A stretch of DNA of 5,028 nucleotides, taken from Candidatus Aminicenantota bacterium (GTDB taxonomy: Bacteria > Acidobacteriota > Aminicenantia > JAMOAD01). The stretch is taken from positions 1 to 5,028 of the forward strand of contig JALXDT010000209.1 of NCBI GenBank assembly GCA_027070475.1. The letters are read 5' to 3'. The position numbers were made by a program, and so were the translations under genes. Positions 1-5,028 of the stretch are shown one piece after another (position 1 is the stretch's first letter; each line of letters starts with the position of its first letter). The notes beneath the pieces are model-generated. The model was not told the DNA's origin and ran no database searches. It worked only from the letters and a program-made list of their open reading frames with translations.

Positions 1-24
1 GGATAGAATGGAGATGAAGAGAAA

Positions 25-53
25 TTGTAAAAAATCTTTTTTTGTTATAAAAT
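25..53 (+). promoter_or_regulatory. possible sigma-70-type promoter for carAB
   Basis: TTGTAA at 25-30 matches four of six bases of the -35 consensus. TAAAAT at 48-53 matches five of six bases of the -10 consensus, and the spacer is 17 bp. Transcription would start at about 59-61, leaving only some 15 nt of leader before the carA start, with the GGAGG inside it. The stretch 29-57 is almost entirely A and T, so a match of this quality could arise by chance. The leader is too short to hold a PyrR-type attenuator or a riboswitch. Bases 1-24 may be the tail of an upstream gene: one frame reads four codons and stops at TGA 15-17, another stops at TAA 53-55, and I cannot tell which, if either, is real. 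Confidence 0.3.
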
Positions 54-65
54 AAAAGAAATTTT

Positions 66-70
66 GGAGG
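66..70 (+). promoter_or_regulatory. Shine-Dalgarno site of carA
   Basis: GGAGG is a strong Shine-Dalgarno core. It lies 4 nt before the ATG at 75 but only 1 nt before the in-frame TTG at 72. The spacing therefore favours the ATG as the start of carA. Confidence 0.75.
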
Positions 71-74
71 TTTG

Positions 75-1187
75 ATGAAGAGAGCCTTACTCGTGCTCGA
101 AAACGGCTATCACGAGCAGGGGATTGCTTTTTCAGGCGAAGGAACGGTTTTCTCCGAATTTATCTTTAACACCTCTATGGTTGGCTATGAAAAAATAATA
201 ACAGATCCTTCTTATAGAGAGCAAACTATTGTCTTTACCTATCCTTTAATTGGAAATTATGGTATAAATGAAAAGTTTTTTGAATCAAAAACTGTACATG
301 CTTCAGGCATTATCATAAGAGAATATAATGATTTTTATAGCCATTATACTGCTAAAAAATCACTGAAGGAGTTGTTAAATAAAAATGGTGTGTTCGGAGT
401 TTCAGAGGTTGATACCAGAGAACTGACAATAAATATTAGAAAATACGGAAGTATAAAAGGGGGAATATCAACCGAAATTTTAGATAAAGACAGTTTACTT
501 CGGATGGTAAAAGAATCTCCCCCCATAGAAGAAAAAAATCCTGTGGAAAAAGTTGTTGATAAAAAAACTGTGAAAATAAAGGGAAATACAAGGTCAAAAG
601 AAAAGCTTCTTATACTGAATTTCGGGATTAAGAAAAGTATAATTGAAAATCTAAAAAAATTTTTCGGGGAATTGATTCTTTTCCCCTATAGAGAAAATCT
701 TTATGAAGAATTAGATTTGGAAAGAATAGATGGAATCTTTCTATCAAATGGGCCGGGTGACCCGAGAAGAATAAAAAATATAGAAAATTTTATAAGAGTA
801 GCGTCAAGTAAAAAGATACCAATATTAGGTATCTGTTTCGGACATCAATTGGTCGGGAAAGCTTTCGGACTTGAAATAGTAAAGCTTCCTTTTGGCCACC
901 ATGGGGGAAATCATCCGGTGAAAAATTTAATAGACAACAAGGTTTATATTACTGCTCAAAATCATAATTACGCTATATCTCTTAGTAGTATAAAAAAATC
1001 TGAATCTTTTGAAGTCTCTTGGATTAATCTTTTCGATAATACGGTGGAAGGAATGATTCACAGAGAGCTTCCAATCTATACTGTGCAGTTTCATCCTGAG
1101 GCCTCACCTGGGCCTAATGATGCAAAGGAACTTGTTTTTGAAACTATGTATAATCTGGTTAAAGAAAAAAATGCCCAAAAGAGATGA
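75..1187 (+). CDS. carA: carbamoyl phosphate synthetase small subunit (glutamine amidotransferase)
   Basis: CarA hydrolyses glutamine and channels the ammonia to CarB for carbamoyl phosphate synthesis, the first step of pyrimidine synthesis and a source for arginine; it is cytoplasmic. The product is 370 residues, slightly shorter than E. coli CarA (about 382). Residues 1-140 form the CarA-specific N-terminal domain, with FNTSMVGYE (31-39), TDPSYREQ (43-50), TYPLIGNYG (55-63) and EVDTREL (111-117). Residues 150-175 are a Lys/Glu-rich linker. The class I glutamine amidotransferase domain spans about 177-365: SNGPGDP (224-230), nucleophile Cys254 in GICFGHQ, FGHHGGNHPV (273-282), QNH (295-297), and His340 and Glu342 in QFHPE complete the triad. 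Phe255 replaces the commoner Leu of GICLGHQ, a conservative change. I chose ATG 75 over TTG 72 for its spacing to GGAGG. The 3' end overlaps carB by 17 nt, so the two are co-transcribed. Nothing suggests a broken gene. Confidence 0.97.
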   Translation: MKRALLVLENGYHEQGIAFSGEGTVFSEFIFNTSMVGYEKIITDPSYREQTIVFTYPLIGNYGINEKFFESKTVHASGIIIREYNDFYSHYTAKKSLKELLNKNGVFGVSEVDTRELTINIRKYGSIKGGISTEILDKDSLLRMVKESPPIEEKNPVEKVVDKKTVKIKGNTRSKEKLLILNFGIKKSIIENLKKFFGELILFPYRENLYEELDLERIDGIFLSNGPGDPRRIKNIENFIRVASSKKIPILGICFGHQLVGKAFGLEIVKLPFGHHGGNHPVKNLIDNKVYITAQNHNYAISLSSIKKSESFEVSWINLFDNTVEGMIHRELPIYTVQFHPEASPGPNDAKELVFETMYNLVKEKNAQKR

Positions 1188-4100
1188 TATTAAAAGAATA
1201 CTTGTAATTGGCTCGGGCCCTATCCTTATAGGACAGGCGGGAGAATTTGATTATTCTGGTTCCCAGGCAATTAAAGCTTTAAAGTCATTGGGTTATTATG
1301 TGGTGGTAATAAACAGCAACCCTGCAACAATAATGACAGACCCTCATTTATCAGACAGAGTGTATGCTGAACCAATAATTCCGAACTTGATTGAACAGAT
1401 AATAATAAAGGAAAAAATAGATGCGATTTTGCCCACAGTTGGAGGACAAACTGCTTTAAATGTAGTAAAAAAGATGAATGAGGAAGGAACTATAAAAAAA
1501 TTAGGAGTGGAGATATTAGGAGCTTCTATAGAATCAATAGAGATTGCAGAAAACAGAGAAAAATTTAAGATTGCCATGAAGGAAATCGGCCTCAAGACAC
1601 CAAGGAGTTTTATTGTACATACAAGAAAAGAGGCTATGGATTTACTGGAAAAGATTGATTTTCCCTTGATTCTGAGGCCATCTTTTACTCTCGGGGGAAC
1701 AGGTGGGGGAATTGCCAAAAATCTATCTGAATACAAAAAGCTGATAGAGATTGGCTTATTAAAATCTCCCACGAAAGAGATCTTGATTGAAGAATCTCTA
1801 ATAGGTTGGAAAGAATTTGAGTTTGAAGTGGTCAGGGATTTAAACGATAATGCAGTAATTGTCTCATCAATAGAGAATTTTGATCCAATGGGAGTTCATA
1901 CCGGCGATAGTATAACTGTTGCTCCAGCGCAAACTTTAACGGATGAAGAGTATCAAAAACTAAGAGATTATTCCATCAAGGTTATAAGAAAGGTAGGTGT
2001 GTCTACGGGGGGGTCAAATATACAGTTTGCTGTAAATCCTAAGAATGGAGATGTAAGAGTAATAGAGATGAATCCAAGAGTTTCAAGAAGTTCTGCTCTT
2101 GTCTCAAAAGCAACCGGTTTTCCAATTGCCAAAATAGCTGCACAACTTTCTGTAGGATTAACTCTTGATGAAATAAAAAATGAAATAACCAGAGTTACCC
2201 CGGCTTCATTTGAACCCTCCCTTGATTATATTGTTGTGAAAGTTCCGAGGTGGGACTTTAAAAAATTTAACACAAAAAAGACATTAACAACGCAGATGAA
2301 ATCTGTTGGGGAAGTTATGGCAATAGGTTCTAATTTCAGAGAGGCTTTCCAGAAAGCTTTAAGATCTCTGGAGATAGATGTTAACGGCTTACACGATCCA
2401 AAAGTGTCCACTATTTCAGACAAAAAATTAAAAAAACTTCTTAAAGAACCAACTCCGGGAAGACCTTTTTACATAAAGGAAGCCTTTTTAAGAGGTTTTA
2501 GCACAAAGGAAATATACAGATTAACAAAAATAGATCCCTGGTTTCTTAATAATATAAGGCTTATAGCAGAACAAGAAGAGCTTTTAATGAAAGACAAAAG
2601 AAAACTATATGATTCTACCTTTTTAATGAGAATGAAAAGATCCGGTTTTTCTGATGAAAGGATTTCGGAAATTTCCGGAGTTTCTATAAAAGAAATAAAA
2701 AAGATAAGAGAAAAATATAATGTAATTCCTGTCTATAAAAAGGTAGATACCTGCGCAGGTGAGTTTGAATCACAAACACCATATTTTTATTCTACTTACC
2801 AGAAAACAAATGAATCAGTGCCTTCTAAAAAAGAAAAAATAATTATACTTGGAGGAGGTCCTTTTAGAATAGGACAGGGGATTGAATTTGATTATTGTGC
2901 GTCAAAGGCTGCCATTACTTTGAAAAAGATGGGGATAGAGACAATAATGATAAACTGTAATCCGGAAACCGTTAGCACAGATTATGATATATCTGACAAA
3001 CTTTACTTTGAACCCTTATTTATTGAAGATGTGATGAATATTATAGAGCTTGAAAAACCTTCAGGTGTTATACTCCAACTTGGAGGTCAAACACCATTAA
3101 AGCTTGCGAAAGAATTGTACCAAAATAAAATTAAAATTCTCGGAACTTCATATGAAACAATAAATGAGGCGGAAGATAGGGAAAAATTTATTTCTCTTCT
3201 TGAAGAATTAAATATAAATTACCCTCATGGAAGAGCTGTTTTTACTTTTGAAGAAGCAATAAAGAGCGCAAAAGAAATAGGTTTTCCTGTTTTAGTAAGA
3301 CCTTCCTATGTTTTAGGGGGAAGAGGAATGGCAATTGTTTACAATTCAGAAGATCTTGAAAGATATGTTAAAAAAGCAGCTAAAATCACAAAAGAACATC
3401 CCATTCTTATAGATAAATTTCTTGAAGATGCCTTTGAAGTTGATGTTGACGCTTTGTCAGACGGAGAATCTGTTTTTATTGCCGGAATAATGCAACACAT
3501 AGAAGAAGCTGGAATTCATTCAGGGGATAGCTCTTCAGTCCTGCCTACCTATCTTGTAGAACCAAAGTATATTGACGAAATAAAAGAGATAACAGTGAAA
3601 ATCTCCAAAAAGCTTAATATCATCGGTTTTATAAACATCCAATTCGCAATAAAGAATGATACTGTTTATGTTCTTGAAGTTAATCCGAGAGCTTCGAGAA
3701 CAGTCCCTTTTGTATCAAAGTCAACTGGATTACCCTTAACAGAAATAGCGGTAAGATTAATGCTTGGTGAGAAGTTAAAAACTATGAATTTAGATGAAAT
3801 ACCAAGACAGAATTATTATACTGTTAAATCACCTGTTTTTTCCTTTGATAAATTTGAAGGAATAGATCCAATTTTAGGTCCTGAAATGAGAAGTGTTGGA
3901 GAAACCATGGGAATAAGCGAATTTTTTGGGGAAGCCTTTGTCAAAGCAATGATAGGAGCTGGCTTTTCTCTCCCTATAGAGGGAAATGTTTTTATTAGCG
4001 TAAATGATTTTGATAAGGAGAAAATTAAGTTTATCTCTAAAAAACTATTAAAGTTAGGTTTTACAATTTTTGCCACAGAAGGAACTTACAGAAAACTTGT

Positions 4101-4380
4101 TAGCTGGGATGTCACAGCAAAAAAGATAGCAAAGGTAGGAGAGGGAAAACCAGATGTGCTTGATTTTATAAAAGAGGGAAAATTTTCCCTTATTATAAAT
4201 ACTCCTCTCGGGAGAAAAGCATATCAGGATGATTTAAAAATAAGGGAAGCAGCTCTTGAAAGAAAAATTCCATGTATAACAACAATTTCATCTGCAAGAG
4301 CAGTGGTAGATGGTATCGGTTGGCTTAAAAAACACAGGATTGCTATTCACAATCCTTTAAAATATCATATTATTTTTTAG
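1171..4380 (+). CDS. carB: carbamoyl phosphate synthetase large subunit
   Basis: CarB makes carbamoyl phosphate from bicarbonate, two ATP and the ammonia supplied by CarA. The product is 1069 residues (E. coli 1073) and is the expected internally duplicated protein. Residues 1-400 are the carboxyphosphate half: SGPILIGQAGEFDYSG (15-30), SNPATIMTD (49-57), GGQTALN (91-97), Arg129, Arg169, Glu215, HTGDS (243-247) and EMNPRVSRSS (299-308). Residues 401-550 are the oligomerisation region. Residues 551-935 are the carbamate-kinase half: GGGPFRIGQGIEFDYC (561-576), NCNPETVSTD (595-604), GGQTPLKL (638-645), RPSYVLGGRGM (710-720), HSGDS (783-787) and EVNPRASRTVPF (836-847). Residues 936-1069 are the MGS-fold allosteric domain. 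The frame is open from ATG 1117, but ATG 1171 is preferred because it gives the MPKR..DIK start of E. coli CarB, while the 18 extra residues only shadow the carA end. No good Shine-Dalgarno precedes 1171, so coupling to carA translation is likely. The stop codon touches the convergent gene. All catalytic motifs are intact. Confidence 0.98.
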   Translation: MPKRDDIKRILVIGSGPILIGQAGEFDYSGSQAIKALKSLGYYVVVINSNPATIMTDPHLSDRVYAEPIIPNLIEQIIIKEKIDAILPTVGGQTALNVVKKMNEEGTIKKLGVEILGASIESIEIAENREKFKIAMKEIGLKTPRSFIVHTRKEAMDLLEKIDFPLILRPSFTLGGTGGGIAKNLSEYKKLIEIGLLKSPTKEILIEESLIGWKEFEFEVVRDLNDNAVIVSSIENFDPMGVHTGDSITVAPAQTLTDEEYQKLRDYSIKVIRKVGVSTGGSNIQFAVNPKNGDVRVIEMNPRVSRSSALVSKATGFPIAKIAAQLSVGLTLDEIKNEITRVTPASFEPSLDYIVVKVPRWDFKKFNTKKTLTTQMKSVGEVMAIGSNFREAFQKALRSLEIDVNGLHDPKVSTISDKKLKKLLKEPTPGRPFYIKEAFLRGFSTKEIYRLTKIDPWFLNNIRLIAEQEELLMKDKRKLYDSTFLMRMKRSGFSDERISEISGVSIKEIKKIREKYNVIPVYKKVDTCAGEFESQTPYFYSTYQKTNESVPSKKEKIIILGGGPFRIGQGIEFDYCASKAAITLKKMGIETIMINCNPETVSTDYDISDKLYFEPLFIEDVMNIIELEKPSGVILQLGGQTPLKLAKELYQNKIKILGTSYETINEAEDREKFISLLEELNINYPHGRAVFTFEEAIKSAKEIGFPVLVRPSYVLGGRGMAIVYNSEDLERYVKKAAKITKEHPILIDKFLEDAFEVDVDALSDGESVFIAGIMQHIEEAGIHSGDSSSVLPTYLVEPKYIDEIKEITVKISKKLNIIGFINIQFAIKNDTVYVLEVNPRASRTVPFVSKSTGLPLTEIAVRLMLGEKLKTMNLDEIPRQNYYTVKSPVFSFDKFEGIDPILGPEMRSVGETMGISEFFGEAFVKAMIGAGFSLPIEGNVFISVNDFDKEKIKFISKKLLKLGFTIFATEGTYRKLVSWDVTAKKIAKVGEGKPDVLDFIKEGKFSLIINTPLGRKAYQDDLKIREAALERKIPCITTISSARAVVDGIGWLKKHRIAIHNPLKYHIIF
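4327..4356 (-). terminator. possible intrinsic terminator for the - strand gene, inside carB
   Basis: AGGATTG (4336-4342) and CAATCCT (4350-4356) form a perfect 7-bp inverted repeat around a 7-nt loop. Read on the - strand, the hairpin is followed after GTG by six T (complement of A 4327-4332), which is the layout of a Rho-independent terminator. It lies about 25 nt after the stop codon of the - strand gene. The stem has only three G-C pairs, so it is modest in strength. On the + strand the same hairpin is followed by TTAAAATATC and then a broken T-run ending in TTTTTT at 4373-4378, which is a poorer fit. It would also sit before the carB stop codon. The repeat overlaps carB codons and could be chance. 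Confidence 0.45.
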
Positions 4381-5028
4381 TTAAGGTCTTACGCTATAAA
4401 CAATTTTAAATACCAATCTGTCTTGAAGAGGAATAAATCTTGTTCTCGGATCCCATCTCCTCTCCCAGTTCTTATTAAAGGTTACATATAATTTGTTCCC
4501 AGGTGATATTCTCCACATAAACCTTATATTCGCTCCAAGCTCCTTTGATACATCATCATATTGAATGTAATTCAATAACGCCAGATCAGGAGAGAAAAAT
4601 ACATCCGCCTTTATCCTATATAAATTCTCATTAAATTTCCCTTGAGGTAAATTCCCCCTTATAAATTCTCCCTGAGCCTGTAAATTTAAATATCCATCTA
4701 ATTTAAAGGTCAATCCCAACTCCATATCTCCCATATGGCCACTGTAAAATTCTCCGAATCTATAGCTTAAATCTAAAACCACCTTCCTGAATGATGCACT
4801 ATTGAACTCAAACCTGTATCTTGTATAATTATACGGGCCTGCAGGAATAACAACCCCCTCAGCCACCTCAAAATCATAAGGTAGCACATCATAGTTCGGC
4901 ATTATATTAAACTCTATATGCTCTCCGGATTCTGTCCTCAGATTTATGGGAGCTGTGAAAATCATCCTTGTCTCAAGTCTCCCGCTGAGATCCCAGTAAA
5001 ACATTCCGTAGAGCTGAAAGAAAAACTG
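4381..5028 (-). CDS. outer-membrane beta-barrel protein, DUF5916-like, C-terminal part
   Basis: The reading frame stays open to the right edge, so the true start lies outside the window. ATG at 5004 has no ribosome-binding site, and eight in-frame codons (QFFFQLYG) precede it, so it is an internal Met. The visible 215 residues are the C-terminus. They show alternating polar/apolar strands with aromatic girdles and turn residues, typical of a transmembrane barrel. Family-like stretches are GVVIPAGPYNYTRY (58-71), SYRFGEFYSG (88-97), LPQGKF (127-132), FSPDLALLNYIQYDDVS (145-161), ANIRFMWRISPGNKLYVTFN (166-185) and the final strand KIVYSVRP. The pattern (a surface-strand pair, then SP-L-L-N-IQYD-VS, then a R/F-W-PG-LYV strand) is what I recall for DUF5916 proteins, which usually carry a CBM9-like N-terminal domain; that part would be off the edge. 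No substrate is known for this family, so none is assigned. The alternative is another barrel of unknown family. The protein ends in Pro, not the usual aromatic residue. The gene is convergent with carB and has no visible link to it. Confidence 0.8.
   Translation of the reverse strand, partial: QFFFQLYGMFYWDLSGRLETRMIFTAPINLRTESGEHIEFNIMPNYDVLPYDFEVAEGVVIPAGPYNYTRYRFEFNSASFRKVVLDLSYRFGEFYSGHMGDMELGLTFKLDGYLNLQAQGEFIRGNLPQGKFNENLYRIKADVFFSPDLALLNYIQYDDVSKELGANIRFMWRISPGNKLYVTFNKNWERRWDPRTRFIPLQDRLVFKIVYSVRP

Noticed and set aside
72..74. TTG at 72 as the carA start.
   Set aside because: It is only 1 nt from GGAGG, too close for initiation; the adjacent ATG at 75 is better spaced and a better start codon.
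754..764. Inverted repeat CGGGTGACCCG in carA.
   Set aside because: It encodes the invariant GPGDPR of the amidotransferase domain, so codon content explains it.
1117..1170. A longer carB beginning at ATG 1117 with 18 extra residues.
   Set aside because: The extra residues have no match to CarB proteins, the MPKR..DIK start at 1171 matches the E. coli N-terminus, and the extension lies wholly on the conserved carA 3' end in another frame.
3971..3995. Hairpin TCCCT-ATAG-AGGGA followed by a T-rich run, resembling a + strand terminator.
   Set aside because: It sits inside carB before the allosteric domain, the stem is only 5 bp, and termination there would truncate an otherwise intact protein.
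344..4076. Four - strand open frames of 60-142 codons lying opposite carA and carB (344-526, 1344-1772, 2226-2423, 3816-4076).
   Set aside because: They are antisense shadows of strongly conserved coding sequence, have Ser/Phe/Ile-rich products typical of such shadows, and show no recognisable domain.
4619..4670. TATAAATTCTC repeated at 4619-4629 and 4660-4670.
   Set aside because: The two copies are 41 nt apart, out of frame with each other, in AT-rich coding sequence; an 11-nt match is likely chance.
4381..5004. The - strand gene as a complete 207-residue protein starting at 5004.
   Set aside because: The frame is open to the window edge, there is no ribosome-binding site before the Met, and the visible part resembles only the C-terminus of a larger barrel.

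Overview
The window holds two complete genes and one partial gene, all ordinary in type. On the + strand are carA (75-1187) and carB (1171-4380), the small and large subunits of carbamoyl phosphate synthetase. On the - strand is the 3' part of a gene (4381 to the right edge) whose product looks like the C-terminal beta-barrel of a DUF5916-type outer-membrane protein. I found no RNA gene, mobile element, CRISPR array or unknown multi-gene system.

The DNA is AT-rich: lines counted by eye give about 37-40% G+C, and the proteins are rich in Lys, Ile and Glu. Separate bacterial-type carA and carB genes plus an outer-membrane barrel suggest a Gram-negative (two-membrane) bacterium. DUF5916 proteins are commonest in Bacteroidota, Gemmatimonadota, Acidobacteriota and uncultivated relatives of the FCB group, so a low-GC, perhaps uncultivated, lineage of that kind is the best guess. 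This is inference and cannot be settled from 5 kb.

Layout: 1-71 is a short AT-rich leader with a possible promoter and a clear GGAGG ribosome-binding site for carA. The carA and carB reading frames overlap by 17 nt, so they form one transcription unit and are probably translationally coupled. CarA hydrolyses glutamine and passes ammonia to CarB, which uses two ATP and bicarbonate to make carbamoyl phosphate for pyrimidines and arginine. All expected catalytic motifs are present in both subunits. carB meets the - strand gene tail to tail with no intergenic base. A hairpin followed by a U-run, read on the - strand and lying inside the 3' end of carB, is a reasonable terminator for the barrel gene. 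The barrel gene has no evident functional link to carbamoyl phosphate synthesis.

The points most worth a second look are the zero-length convergent junction with an embedded terminator, the coupled carA/carB start without a visible Shine-Dalgarno, the altered ornithine-site residue in the CarB regulatory domain, and the barrel protein ending in proline instead of an aromatic residue.
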